Counted from the stretch's first letter, positions 33,752-42,761 are shown. The stretch is 64,000 nt of DNA from Clostridiales bacterium (GCA_017551865.1 JAFZKB010000017.1:1-64000); one strand, 5' to 3'. Notes: a model not told the origin generated them from the letters alone. Numbers and translations are program-made.

Positions 33752-35962
33752 TCAAAATTTCGAATGAACTGTACGGCGAACTACTTCCATCTGCTGCTCG
33801 TGTGTCAGTGTCGTGAAGTTGACGGCATAGCCGGAGACACGGATCGTGAGCTGCGGATATTTTTCCGGATGATCCATCGCATCGAGCAAGGTCTTACGGA
33901 GAATAACGTTGACGTTGATGTGGTGACCGCCGTCGTTGAAATATCCATCGAGAAGATTATAGAGATTTACCTTCTGCTCTTCTTCTGTCTTACCGAGTGT
34001 GGACGGCAGGATCGAGAAGGTGTAGGAGATACCATCTTCACTGTAGTCATACTGCAGGTTGGCCACCGATCTCATGGAAGCAACGGCTCCGGATCTGTCA
34101 CGGCCGTGCATCGGATTAGCACCCGGGGCAAATGGCTCGCCGGCCTTTCTGCCATCCGGTGTGGAGCCGGTCTTCTTACCGTAAACGACATTCGATGTGA
34201 TCGTGAGGATCGACTGTGTCGGACGGGCATTTCGGTAGCACTTGTGCTTACTAAGATGCTTCATGAACTTTCTTACGACTTCTGCAGCGATACGGTCGAC
34301 CTTCGGAATATCGTTACCATACTGCGGGTAGTCACCGGTGATCTCAAAGTCGACCGCCAGACCCAGTTCATTTCGGATCGGCTTGACCTTCGCATACTTG
34401 ATCGCGGAAAGGCTGTCGGCGATAACGGAAAGTCCGGAAAGACCGCAGGCCATCGTTCTGTCGATCTTTTCATCATGAAGTGCCATCTCGAGGCGCTCGT
34501 AGCAGTACTTGTCATGCATGTAGTGGATGACGTTCAGTGTGTTGATATAAAGCTTAGAAAGCCATGCGCAGGTCTCATCAAAACGTGCCATGACCTCATC
34601 GTAATCGAGGTATTCGGAAGTGATCGGATTTCTTACCGGTCCGACCTGGTCGCCGGTCTTCTCATCGCGGCCGCCGTTGATGGAATAAAGAAGTGCTTTG
34701 GCAAGATTGGCGCGGGCACCGAAGAACTGCATCTGCTTACCGACACGCATCGCGGAAACGCAGCAGGCGATCGCATAGTCATCACCGAACTTCTCACGCA
34801 TCAGCTCATCGCTCTCATACTGGATGGAGGAAGTGTTGATGGAGATCTTCGCGCAGTACTTCTTAAAGTTCTCCGGAAGATTCGGGCTCCAGAGGATCGT
34901 CATGTTCGGCTCCGGTGCGGATCCGATATTCTCGAGAGTATGCAGGAAACGGTAGCTCATCTTCGTGACCATGTGACGACCGTCAAGGCCGATACCGCCG
35001 ATGGACTCGGTGATCCAAGTCGGGTCGCCGGAGAAGAGCTCGTCGTATGCCGGAGTTCTCAGGAAGCGTACGATACGGAGCTTCATGATGAAGTGGTCAA
35101 CGACTTCCTGGATCTCAGACTCGGTCATTGTACCGTTCTTCAGTTCTTCTTCTGCATAGATATCAAGGAAGGTGGAAACACGACCTAAGGACATGGCCGC
35201 ACCGTTCTGTTCTTTTACCACACCAAGATAGCCGAAATAGAGCCACTGGACAGCTTCGGTGAAGTTTCTCGCCGCGCGGGAAATATCGAAGCCGTAGCTC
35301 TGGGCCATCTTCGTAAGTTCGTAAAGGCTCTTGACCTGCTCGGAGATCTCTTCTCTCTGCTGGATCGTCTCTACATCCATCACGTCAGGAAGGATCTGGT
35401 CCTTCGCCTTTCTCTTCTGGGCGATCAGGAATGCCGTACCGTAAAGCGGGATACGGCGGTAGTCGCCGATGATACGTCCGCGGCCGTAAGCATCCGGAAG
35501 ACCGGTCAGGATGCCGCAGTGACGTGCGCGCTGCATCTCCGGTGTGTATGCATCGAAAACGCCGTCGTTATGTGTTTTTCTATATTGGAAGACCCGCTCG
35601 ACTTCAGGATCCATCTCTCTGGCGTATGCCTCAAGAGAAGATCTGACCATGCGGATACCGCCGAACGGCATGATAGCGCGCTTCAGCGGAGCATCGGTCT
35701 GAAGTCCGACGATCTTTTCTTTTTCCTTATCGATATATCCCGGGGCGTGGGAAGTAATAGTAGATATAGTGTGCTCGTCGATGTCCAGGACGCCGCCGTT
35801 TTCCTTTTCCTTTTTCCGGAGCTCCAGGATCTTTTTCCACAGATCAGTGGTCGCGGAAGTAGGTCCCGCCAGGAACGACTCGTCTCCATCGTACGGGGTA
35901 TAGTTCTTGTTGATAAAGTCGCGGACACAAATGTCCTCCGACCATTTGCCAGGTACAAACAT
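33752..35962 (-). CDS. pflB: pyruvate formate-lyase
   Basis: 736 residues from the ATG at 35962 ([10 protein letters not shown]), preferred over an upstream in-frame start because GGGAGG precedes it. Converts pyruvate and CoA to acetyl-CoA and formate by a radical mechanism. The active Cys-Cys pair is in [10 protein letters not shown] (about 399-400) and the glycyl-radical site in RVSGYAVNF (about Gly710) near the C-terminus. It needs PflA, encoded downstream. The long leader (36097-36204) holds three hairpins and may be regulated. Confidence 0.97.
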   Translation of the reverse strand: MFVPGKWSEDICVRDFINKNYTPYDGDESFLAGPTSATTDLWKKILELRKKEKENGGVLDIDEHTISTITSHAPGYIDKEKEKIVGLQTDAPLKRAIMPFGGIRMVRSSLEAYAREMDPEVERVFQYRKTHNDGVFDAYTPEMQRARHCGILTGLPDAYGRGRIIGDYRRIPLYGTAFLIAQKRKAKDQILPDVMDVETIQQREEISEQVKSLYELTKMAQSYGFDISRAARNFTEAVQWLYFGYLGVVKEQNGAAMSLGRVSTFLDIYAEEELKNGTMTESEIQEVVDHFIMKLRIVRFLRTPAYDELFSGDPTWITESIGGIGLDGRHMVTKMSYRFLHTLENIGSAPEPNMTILWSPNLPENFKKYCAKISINTSSIQYESDELMREKFGDDYAIACCVSAMRVGKQMQFFGARANLAKALLYSINGGRDEKTGDQVGPVRNPITSEYLDYDEVMARFDETCAWLSKLYINTLNVIHYMHDKYCYERLEMALHDEKIDRTMACGLSGLSVIADSLSAIKYAKVKPIRNELGLAVDFEITGDYPQYGNDIPKVDRIAAEVVRKFMKHLSKHKCYRNARPTQSILTITSNVVYGKKTGSTPDGRKAGEPFAPGANPMHGRDRSGAVASMRSVANLQYDYSEDGISYTFSILPSTLGKTEEEQKVNLYNLLDGYFNDGGHHINVNVILRKTLLDAMDHPEKYPQLTIRVSGYAVNFTTLTHEQQMEVVRRTVHSKF

Positions 35963-36096
35963 TGCAATAATCCTCCCTATCGAACATTTCTGCCGGAGCA
36001 CCCTTAACCGGGTCCACTCCCGAATCATTCATCTAAAAAAGCCTTGCACAAAAACCATCTTCTCGTCGGATTTTTCCATCCTCCGGCCATGGTCCG

Positions 36097-36204
36097 AAAA
36101 AACGCCCAAAATACGGGTGCCACCCCGCCATTGGGATCTGCATACTATGCGGGAGCCACCCCGCGATGCAGCTGCATTTCGAAAAGGACGAGTGCCAGTC
36201 GTCC
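36097..36204 (-). promoter_or_regulatory. pflB leader with three hairpins sharing TGGC loops
   Basis: On the minus strand: H1 GGACGA..TCGTCC (36204-36186) with loop CTGGCAC; H2 CTGCAT..ATGCAG (36171-36138) with inner GCGGG-GTGGCT-CCCGC; H3 CCCAA..TTGGG (36135-36105) with inner CGGG-GTGGCA-CCCG, followed by U6 (36102-36097). H3 looks like a terminator. The shared loop sequence suggests one ligand, protein or RNA recognises all three. Confidence 0.5.
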
Positions 36205-36307
36205 ACACATGATCCATCGGAAAAATACTCTCTTCGGATCAAATGATTTTCATTACTGCTTCATCATAACGCAAGGGAGAATTGATGTCACCCGTCTGGG
36301 AAAAGAT

Positions 36308-36421
36308 TTTTTGTACAAAAACATTCCCTTTCTAAAGGATGGCATTGGCGCTTTCACCGAACGCGTTTTTATCGTGACAATTCTCTCACGCAGAAACGAG
36401 AAAAATTGTCAATAATTATTG
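36308..36421. promoter_or_regulatory. operator-like palindromes between pflB and lipoprotein copy 3
   Basis: Three inverted repeats in the divergent region: TTTTTGTACAAAAA (36308-36321), TGACAATT/AATTGTCA (36375-36382 and 36404-36411) and CAATAATTATTG (36410-36421). None matches Rex, CcpA or FNR consensus well. The rest of 35963-36461 shows no gene. Confidence 0.4.
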
Positions 36422-36461
36422 TAAACGCAATATGGTAAGCCGAAACATCTGGAGGTTAACT

Positions 36462-38927
36462 ATGAAAAAATCGACCCGTAACCTGCTCGCTTTAACTCTG
36501 GCGGGAAGTATGCTCCTTCCGCTGACAGCGTGCAGGAAAAACAAGACAACAAAGAAGAATGAAGGCAAAACCGAAAGAAACGAAGAACGCGATGCGGAAG
36601 AAAGTGATGAGCAAGGCAATGACACCGAAGAATCGGATGCAAGCAAGGATGCGCCAAAAACTCTGACCAAAAACACTTCACGGACAATTGCGGATGATGA
36701 TCCTTTTTTCAATGCAGAAAGTACAGAACTGAAACTGGAACCTGTTCCGGGCGTGCAGTTCGCAACAACGAAATTCACCACATCCTCGATCCTGGGCGAC
36801 CGGATCCTGGTAAATGTAGATGTGACTTTAAAAGATGATTCGATGGCAGAAAAGCTTCTTGAGAATGACTACCACACCTTTGACGGAAACCTTTATTCCA
36901 GTCTTCAGCTGTTCGATCTGACCGGCAAGAACCTCGCGACGATCCACCTGGACGAAAGCTGTGATTTCGCGTGCGCCGCCGAAATGAGCAATGGCGAGAT
37001 CTTAGTCATCGCAAACAAGGTCAACTATGGTGATTGCAAATCGACTCCGACGTTTTTCGTGCTTTCCGATTCCGGAGAGATACTGCGCGAGCTCAAATAT
37101 GAAGTGGAAGGAAATCTCTATGGCATGCATGCCTATCCGCTCGATAACGGCAATCTCTTTATCGCGGCCGAGGGACGCCTCTTCCTTTTCGATTCTGAAG
37201 GAAAGCTGATCAAAAAGACCGAAGAAGCGAGCCTCGGACCCTTCATGAACCACTCCGAAGGCAAGTGGTATGTCGCGCATCTTCAGCTTCCCTCCACTGA
37301 CATCGTAGGCTATCAGGAAGTCGATATAACTACCGGAGAACTGAAGGAATCGTATCAAACAAACAAGAATTACCATCTCGATCTTGTCGATAATACAGAT
37401 TGCTTCATCTTCTCAGAAACGGGCATACAGCAGTACCTCATCGCACAGGACAAGACCGTACCGGTTCTTTCCACAACGAATACGAATCTGAACTGTGCGA
37501 ATCTGACGAATGCCAAGAAGCTCTCAGACGATTCAATGCTCGTTTTATATGCAGAGCCGGATAAGGATAACGGCAACTTCGATACCAACTGCTACTTCTA
37601 TTATGCCAACACGATGTCGGTCGTAAAGCTCACCCGTGCGGATAAGAACCCTCATGCCGGAAAAGAAGTGCTGAAAATCAGCGCATACAACAATTCCGAT
37701 CCGTATTTTAACGACTTAGTCTATCAATACAACTCCGATCCGAATAGTCACGCTTATATCGAGTTCACCACAATCACCGAAACGGAAGCTTTCTACAGAT
37801 TGCGGGACAATGAGGAGCGTACCCAGAATCTGAGCCATGCGTCTAAAGCCATGATTGAAGATATGTATAATGGAACGGGACCGGATCTGGTCGTTGGCTT
37901 CTCCGAGCTGTCCGAGTTCAATACCGAAGAGTTCCTGACTGACTTAAAACCATATCTGGATGCAGATACCACCATCAAAAAAGAGGACTATTTCGACAAC
38001 CTCTTCAGCGCTTTTGAAAAGAACGGCAAACTCTATAGTTTCCCTCTGACCTACACCCTTTGTGGCTTGCAGGCGAATGGCAGGATTTCGGATGTCAGCG
38101 AAAAACTGACGATCGATGAACTGAATAAGCTCTACGATTCGACTCATCCCTGGACGAGACTTATGCCCGATTACGCAAATACGGAGGTCCTTTCTCTTTT
38201 CCTGACTTCGAATTATTCGGACTTCGTAAATAACGAAACAGGCGAAGTGCATTTCGATAGTGATGATTTTAAGAACCTGCTCGAATTGACAAAGAAATGC
38301 GGCGTCCCGGAACCGGAATGCAACGATGGCCTTGTTATCATCGATGACAAATGGTACTTCCCGGAAGAGCAATTTTCCAGCGGTATGACATTCATGTACG
38401 AAACACCTATTTCCAGTCTGGAAGAATACTGCATATTAAAAGACACGGCTAAGCTGACCTCATTTCCTTCCGCAAAGGGAAAGAGCCTGACTGCCCTGGG
38501 CCAGCTCACCCTGTCTATCACGAAATGTGCCTCTAATCCGGATCTGGCATGGGAATTCATCCGCTATTGTCTCAATGCGGAAGCACAGGAATATCTGAGC
38601 TCCGGAAAGGGTACGCTGCCGGTCAACCGAAGTGCTTTTGACAAAGTATGCCAGATACAGATCGATCAGAACACGGAATTGTATCAGGAATACAATAAGA
38701 ATCCAAAAGAGTATGGGGACGCGCCGCTCCGGATCGACGACGCCCAGAAGGATGCTTTTACTAAATTGATCACATCGATAGACAATTCCTATTCTCTGGA
38801 CAACGAGATCCTGACGGTCATACTTCACGAAGCCGATAAATACTTCCACGATCAGGAAACTCTAGACAACGTCTGTAAAAAGATCCAGCAGAAAGCATCT
38901 TCGATCATGGAGGATCGCAGGAAATAA
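36462..38927 (+). CDS. large lipoprotein with C-terminal solute-binding-like domain (copy 3)
   Basis: 821 residues from the ATG at 36462 (MKKSTRNLLAL), where GGAGG is 7 nt upstream; an in-frame ATG at 36432 is weaker. Lipobox LTAC (Cys about 23), then a Lys/Glu-rich linker, beta-rich N-terminal part (LFDLTGKNLATIHLDE, FFVLSDSGEILRELKYE, RLFLFDSEGKLIKK) and a solute-binding-like C-terminal half (NPHAGKEVLKISAYN, GPDLVVGFSELSEFN, LTDLKPYLD, KLYSFPLTYTLCG, FFHDQETLDNVCKKIQQ-like end). Paralogue of 13087 and 25673. Divergent from pflB. The transporter partner, if any, is elsewhere. Confidence 0.75.
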   Translation: MKKSTRNLLALTLAGSMLLPLTACRKNKTTKKNEGKTERNEERDAEESDEQGNDTEESDASKDAPKTLTKNTSRTIADDDPFFNAESTELKLEPVPGVQFATTKFTTSSILGDRILVNVDVTLKDDSMAEKLLENDYHTFDGNLYSSLQLFDLTGKNLATIHLDESCDFACAAEMSNGEILVIANKVNYGDCKSTPTFFVLSDSGEILRELKYEVEGNLYGMHAYPLDNGNLFIAAEGRLFLFDSEGKLIKKTEEASLGPFMNHSEGKWYVAHLQLPSTDIVGYQEVDITTGELKESYQTNKNYHLDLVDNTDCFIFSETGIQQYLIAQDKTVPVLSTTNTNLNCANLTNAKKLSDDSMLVLYAEPDKDNGNFDTNCYFYYANTMSVVKLTRADKNPHAGKEVLKISAYNNSDPYFNDLVYQYNSDPNSHAYIEFTTITETEAFYRLRDNEERTQNLSHASKAMIEDMYNGTGPDLVVGFSELSEFNTEEFLTDLKPYLDADTTIKKEDYFDNLFSAFEKNGKLYSFPLTYTLCGLQANGRISDVSEKLTIDELNKLYDSTHPWTRLMPDYANTEVLSLFLTSNYSDFVNNETGEVHFDSDDFKNLLELTKKCGVPEPECNDGLVIIDDKWYFPEEQFSSGMTFMYETPISSLEEYCILKDTAKLTSFPSAKGKSLTALGQLTLSITKCASNPDLAWEFIRYCLNAEAQEYLSSGKGTLPVNRSAFDKVCQIQIDQNTELYQEYNKNPKEYGDAPLRIDDAQKDAFTKLITSIDNSYSLDNEILTVILHEADKYFHDQETLDNVCKKIQQKASSIMEDRRK

Positions 38928-38951
38928 AAGCGCTCGTTTAGAAAAGCAAGT

Positions 38952-38996
38952 GAAAGGGGCTGTGCTCGAAACTATGAGCGCAGCCCCTTTCGTTTT
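38952..38996 (+). terminator. terminator of lipoprotein copy 3
   Basis: A 16 bp stem GAAAGGGGCTGTGCTC / GAGCGCAGCCCCTTTC (one mismatch) with an 8 nt loop, followed by GTTTTCGTT. Confidence 0.85.
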
Positions 38997-39070
38997 CGTT
39001 GGCATGTATCAGTTGGAGCATTGATGAGGTCTTGAGGAATTTGATGGAAGCGATTGAAGGAAGAGGAATT

Positions 39071-39317
39071 TGCATAAGAACGTGCTACCAATCATTCTTA
39101 TAACAACAAAAGAAGGATGAAAGTGTATAAGATCACAAAAAGGCATTCTCTTATAACAACGAACATGGAATTTTTTGTATAAAATCGGGCTTTTTGAGTC
39201 TCTTATAACACCAAGTATGTCCCAAGTTGTTATAAGGAAAGCAAACCCACTAGTCTTATACAAACGGCTTCCCGATAAAGTGTTATAAGAAACGCCAAAC
39301 CGCTGGTTTTATAACAA
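39071..39317. repeat. regular array of alternating CTTATAACA motifs
   Basis: Ten motifs alternate in strand: minus-facing (TGTTATAAG type) at 39071-39078, 39124-39131, 39176-39183, 39228-39236, 39281-39289; plus-facing (CTTATAACA type) at 39097-39105, 39150-39158, 39202-39210, 39255-39262, 39308-39316. Gaps from a minus to the next plus motif are always 18 nt; gaps from plus to minus are 17-18 nt. Same-facing motifs repeat every 52-53 bp. Gap sequences are mostly unrelated to each other. No gene overlaps, and terminators stand on both sides. Confidence 0.85.
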
Positions 39318-39329
39318 AAAGGTAAAAAC

Positions 39330-39361
39330 GAGGCTGCCTTGTGAGACAGCCTCTTCTCTTT
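39330..39361 (-). terminator. terminator downstream of the sugar acetyltransferase
   Basis: GAGGCTG (39330-39336) / CAGCCTC (39347-39353); on the minus strand it is followed by GTTTTTACC. It separates the acetyltransferase gene from the motif array. Confidence 0.7.
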
Positions 39362-39386
39362 TTGATTCTATCCTTATGACCTTGAA

Positions 39387-40001
39387 TCACTTATAGTCAG
39401 TAACGTCAAACTTCCTATCCTTGAAGTAGTAGTCGCGATCCTCTTCTGTGATCTCTCGTACGACATGGCAGGGATTGCCGAATGCAAGCATGTTGTCGGG
39501 GATGTCCTTGGTGACGACGGAGCCTGCTCCGATGACGACGTTGTTTCCGATCGTAACACCAGGCATAACGCAGACATTCCCGCCGATCCAGACATTATCG
39601 CCGATCGTGATATCGATCCCGTACTCGTAGCCGGAGTTTCGAGATTCCCAGTGGAGCGGATGACCTGCGGTGCAGAGCATGACGTTCGGCCCGCACATGA
39701 AATCATCTCCGACCTTGACTTTGCCGACATCGAGTACAACGAAGTTATAGTTCGCGAAGAAGTTCTTCCCGACTTCGATGTTATATCCGTAATCACAGAA
39801 GAATGGCGATTCGATACAGATGAATCCCTCTTTCGTTTTACCTAAGATCTCGCGGAGAAGTTTCTCTCTTTCCTCCGGCTGATCCGGCGGAAGATTATTA
39901 TACTTAAAGACCTTCGTCTTATTGGCCATACGTTCCTCGGACAGTCCATCCAGCCAGGATCTGTACGGCAGATTTGCCAGCATTCTTTCTTTTTGATCCA
40001 T
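39387..40001 (-). CDS. maa: sugar O-acetyltransferase (maltose/galactoside type)
   Basis: 204 residues. N-terminal helical cap (MLANLPYRSWLDGLSEERM) typical of Maa/LacA, then a left-handed beta-helix of hexapeptide repeats (IGDNVWIGGNVCVMPGVTIG, IGAGSVVTKDIPDN). The catalytic His is in CTAGHPLHWESR (about 113-118), and FGNPCHVVREI ends the helix. It transfers acetyl from acetyl-CoA to sugars. AAGGAGG precedes the ATG. Monocistronic with its own terminator. Confidence 0.92.
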   Translation of the reverse strand: MDQKERMLANLPYRSWLDGLSEERMANKTKVFKYNNLPPDQPEEREKLLREILGKTKEGFICIESPFFCDYGYNIEVGKNFFANYNFVVLDVGKVKVGDDFMCGPNVMLCTAGHPLHWESRNSGYEYGIDITIGDNVWIGGNVCVMPGVTIGNNVVIGAGSVVTKDIPDNMLAFGNPCHVVREITEEDRDYYFKDRKFDVTDYK

Positions 40002-40111
40002 ACTATTGTCCTCCTTAAGCGTCTTATTTAATTATATCTGAATCTTATGATGGCTGCGACTACATATCTTAGTGGCAGTTTTTTGTTCTCTCAGCAGGAT
40101 TAATTGCAAAT

Positions 40112-40124
40112 ACGTATTATACGT
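40112..40124 (+). promoter_or_regulatory. palindrome upstream of hicAB
   Basis: ACGTAT-T-ATACGT, a perfect 13 bp palindrome 20 bp before the hicA ATG and overlapping possible -10 hexamers (TATTAT at 40115-40120 and 40127-40132). It probably serves as the HicB operator. A TTGCAA-17-TATTAT pair can be drawn, but its start point would fall too close to the ATG to include the ribosome site. Confidence 0.5.
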
Positions 40125-40143
40125 GTTATTATGGAGGCAAATT

Positions 40144-40332
40144 ATGAAGGTTTCAGAAATGAAGAAGATTCTTAGAGCACATGGATGCTATCTTCTTCGT
40201 CAAGGAAGTAATCATGAGATCTGGTATAGCCCAATAAGCAACTTTCAATTCCAGATTCCCAGGCACAATTCGCAGGAGCTGCCAATCGGCACCCAAAACG
40301 CAATACTCAAAAGCGCTGGCATTAAATCTTGA
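40144..40332 (+). CDS. hicA: HicA-family toxin
   Basis: 62 residues from the ATG at 40144 (GGAGG upstream): MKVSEMKKILRAHGCYL, then RQGSNHEIWYSP, with the conserved His in SNHEIW that is needed for ribosome-independent mRNA cleavage, and IPRHNSQELPIGTQNAILKSAGI. A complete dsRBD-like HicA fold. It is followed 9 bp later by hicB, the usual pairing. Confidence 0.9.
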   Translation: MKVSEMKKILRAHGCYLLRQGSNHEIWYSPISNFQFQIPRHNSQELPIGTQNAILKSAGIKS

Positions 40333-40341
40333 GGTAAGACT

Positions 40342-40752
40342 ATGAAAAAGAAATCGATCTATGCTTATCCGGCAATCTTCAAAGCTGAAGATAAAGGCAT
40401 GTACTCCGCCTCTTTTCCGGATATTGACGGTTGTTTCACATGCGGCAACGATGTCGCCGATGCAATCTGGATGGCAAGTGACGCTCTGGCACTGATGCTG
40501 TATACAATGTATGAAGAAAAAGAGCTGCCAATGCCGGATCCGACACCCATTGATAAGATCAATACAACCAAAGGTTCATTTGTCTCTTACGTTCTTTGCG
40601 ACACACGTATGTATCGTAGGAAATTCGGCAGCAAGGCAGTAAAGAAAACGCTCACCATACCTGAATGGATGAACGAAGCGGCAACTGAGCAGAATATCAA
40701 CTTTTCCCAGGTGCTCCAGGAAGCGCTTAAGCAAAAACTGGATGTTTCGTAA
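40342..40752 (+). CDS. hicB: HicB-family antitoxin
   Basis: 136 residues. The N-terminal partly degraded RNase H-like domain (YPAIFKAEDKGMYSASFPDIDGCFTCG) binds and blocks HicA. The C-terminal ribbon-helix-helix part (KKTLTIPEWMNEAATEQNINFSQVLQEALKQ) binds DNA, so it can repress its own promoter. GAGG precedes the ATG. Confidence 0.92.
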   Translation: MKKKSIYAYPAIFKAEDKGMYSASFPDIDGCFTCGNDVADAIWMASDALALMLYTMYEEKELPMPDPTPIDKINTTKGSFVSYVLCDTRMYRRKFGSKAVKKTLTIPEWMNEAATEQNINFSQVLQEALKQKLDVS

Positions 40753-40760
40753 AACACTTC

Positions 40761-40816
40761 CCGGAAACGTAATTCCAGGGCGTCGGAGAATTTACGTTTT
40801 TCCGGCGCCTTCACTT
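40761..40816 (+). terminator. two mutually exclusive hairpins after hicB
   Basis: CCGGAAACGTAA (40761-40772) can pair with TTACGTTTTTCCGG (40792-40805), or GGCGTCGGA (40779-40787) with TCCGGCGCC (40801-40809), the latter followed by TTCACTTTTTG. The second is the likely terminator of hicAB. The overlap may be accidental. Confidence 0.5.
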
Positions 40817-40849
40817 TTTGACAAATCGCACAACACCTTCTCTGTGGTA

Positions 40850-40878
40850 TTGACGCATGGCAAGTGCTATCTTATAAG
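40850..40878 (+). promoter_or_regulatory. sigma-A promoter for pyk
   Basis: TTGACG (40850-40855), 17 bp, TATAAG (40873-40878). It gives a leader of about 100 nt before pyk in which I see no recognised riboswitch. Confidence 0.7.
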
Positions 40879-40988
40879 TGACGAAATTTGTTTCCCGGCA
40901 CAGCCGGTGATTTCGTATCAAAAAGCTATATCACACAGTCCCGGAGCCTGCTTTTTAGGGCTTTGGCACTGCGATCAATAAGGAGAAC

Positions 40989-42761
40989 ATGAACATGTGT
41001 ATGCGTAAAACAAAAATAATCTGTACCTTAGGTCCGGCTGCGGATTCCGATGAGGTCGTAAGAGAGCTGATGCTCGCCGGCATGAACGTCGCCAGACTCA
41101 ACTTCTCCCACGGCTCCTACGAAGAGCACCAGCAGAGGATCGACCGTGTTAAGCGTATCCGTGAGGAGCTCGACCTCCCTGTCGCACTTCTTCTCGATAC
41201 AAAAGGACCGGAGATCAGAACCGGGGAGTTTGAAGGCGGAAAGACCAATTTCATCGAGGGTTCCGAGGTCGTGATCCGTGAAAAGGATGTCATCGGTACA
41301 GACAAGGAATTCTCTGTTTCGTACAAGGATCTCGCCGGCGATGTCAAAGAGGGCTCCCGCATCTTGATCGATGACGGCCTGATCGAGCTCATCGTCGACC
41401 ACATCGACGGCGGCGACATCTACTGCACAGTAAGCAACGGCGGCCCGGTCAGCACGAAAAAGAGCGTAAACGTTCCGGATGCCGAGCTCTGCCTTCCGGC
41501 TCTGACCGCAAAAGATAAGGAAGATATCCTTTTTGCCGTAAAGAATGAATTCGATTTCATCGCCGCGTCCTTCGTCAGAAAGGCAAAGGACGTTCAGGAG
41601 ATCCGCCACATTCTCGAAAAGAACGGCGATCACGGCATCAACATCATCGCGAAGATCGAGAATAACGAAGGTATCCAGAACTTCGACGAGATCCTGAAGG
41701 TAAGTAACGGCATCATGGTGGCCCGTGGTGACCTCGGCGTCGAGATCCCGGCCGCGAACGTTCCGATCGTCCAGAAGAGATGTATCCAGCAGTGCCATTC
41801 CGCAGGTAAGATCTCCATCACGGCGACTCAGATGCTCGACTCCATGATTCGTAATCCGCGTCCGACAAGAGCGGAAGTCTCCGACGTCGCAAACGCTATC
41901 TACGACGGTACTTCCGCCGTTATGCTCTCCGGCGAGACCGCTAACGGAAAATATCCGGTCGAGGCTCTGAAGATGATGGTGCAGATCGCCGAGCAGACCG
42001 AAGCTTCCATCGATTACTGGTATCAGTTCAGCAAATCCAAGCCGACCATGATGCCTTCTGTCGCAAACGCGATCTCTCACGCCACATGCACGACCGCTAT
42101 GGACTTAAATGCCAAGGCGATCGTTACCGTTACCCACGGCGGCAGAACCGCCCGCCAGATCTCCCGTTTCCGTCCGGACAGCCCGATCGTGGCCGGTACG
42201 CTTTTCCCTCGTGTACAGCGTCAGCTGAACCTCAGCTGGGGCGTATATCCGATCCTCGTTCCGGAAGTGGCCACCACCGATGAATTGTTCGGAGTTGGCA
42301 TCGATGCGGCGAAAAAGTGCGGATTCTTAAATGACGGCGACCTCGTGGTCATGACCGGCGGTACACCGGTCGGCATGAGCGGTACGACGAACACCATCCG
42401 TGTCCAGGCATTAGGCAAGTCCATCGTTCACGGCAACGGCCAGCCGACCACGGACGAGCAGGGCTCTCTGGTCACCGGCACGGTCTATATCGTAAAAGAT
42501 CCGGAGCACCTTGATGAGCAGCTTCCGCTTTCCGAAGATGACAGCATCATCCTCGTAGCTCCTTACACCAACAATAAGATGATGCCTTTCATCAAGCATG
42601 CAAAGGCCCTGATCGTAGAGGACGACGATTCCGCAAGTCACGCTGCCACAGTCGCTATGGCGCTTGACATCCCGGCGATCCTGTCCTGCGAGAACTGCAC
42701 AAAACTCTTAAAAGAAGGCGCAACGGTATCGGTCGATGCCAAGCGCGGAAGTGTGTCTTAA
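40989..42761 (+). CDS. pyk: pyruvate kinase with C-terminal PEP-utiliser extension
   Basis: 590 residues. Makes pyruvate and ATP from PEP and ADP. TIM barrel with MRKTKIICTLGPA near the N-terminus, the K/Mg site MVARGDLGVEIP (about 245-256) and the allosteric C domain. The last 110 or so residues (LVTGTVYIVKDPEHLDEQL...) are the extra PEPs/PPDK-like domain known from Bacillus enzymes. Three in-frame ATGs lie in the first seven codons; AAGGAG best fits 40989 or 40995. It feeds PflB, encoded 5 kb away. Confidence 0.97.
   Translation: MNMCMRKTKIICTLGPAADSDEVVRELMLAGMNVARLNFSHGSYEEHQQRIDRVKRIREELDLPVALLLDTKGPEIRTGEFEGGKTNFIEGSEVVIREKDVIGTDKEFSVSYKDLAGDVKEGSRILIDDGLIELIVDHIDGGDIYCTVSNGGPVSTKKSVNVPDAELCLPALTAKDKEDILFAVKNEFDFIAASFVRKAKDVQEIRHILEKNGDHGINIIAKIENNEGIQNFDEILKVSNGIMVARGDLGVEIPAANVPIVQKRCIQQCHSAGKISITATQMLDSMIRNPRPTRAEVSDVANAIYDGTSAVMLSGETANGKYPVEALKMMVQIAEQTEASIDYWYQFSKSKPTMMPSVANAISHATCTTAMDLNAKAIVTVTHGGRTARQISRFRPDSPIVAGTLFPRVQRQLNLSWGVYPILVPEVATTDELFGVGIDAAKKCGFLNDGDLVVMTGGTPVGMSGTTNTIRVQALGKSIVHGNGQPTTDEQGSLVTGTVYIVKDPEHLDEQLPLSEDDSIILVAPYTNNKMMPFIKHAKALIVEDDDSASHAATVAMALDIPAILSCENCTKLLKEGATVSVDAKRGSVS

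Noticed and set aside
36097..36204. T-box riboswitch (GGGTGGCACC looks like a T-box)
   Set aside because: There is no Stem I, specifier loop or antiterminator, the motif occurs twice in hairpin loops, and pflB is not a T-box gene type.
39071..39317. CRISPR array
   Set aside because: The repeats are only 8-9 nt, alternate in orientation, and gaps are 17-18 nt; no cas gene is near. Normal CRISPR has 23-47 nt direct repeats.
39071..39317. DnaA boxes (TTATNCACA) or replication origin
   Set aside because: Two motifs come within one base of a DnaA box (TTATACACT, TTATACAAA), but most read TTATAACA and differ at several positions; no AT-rich unwinding region or dnaA/dnaN nearby.
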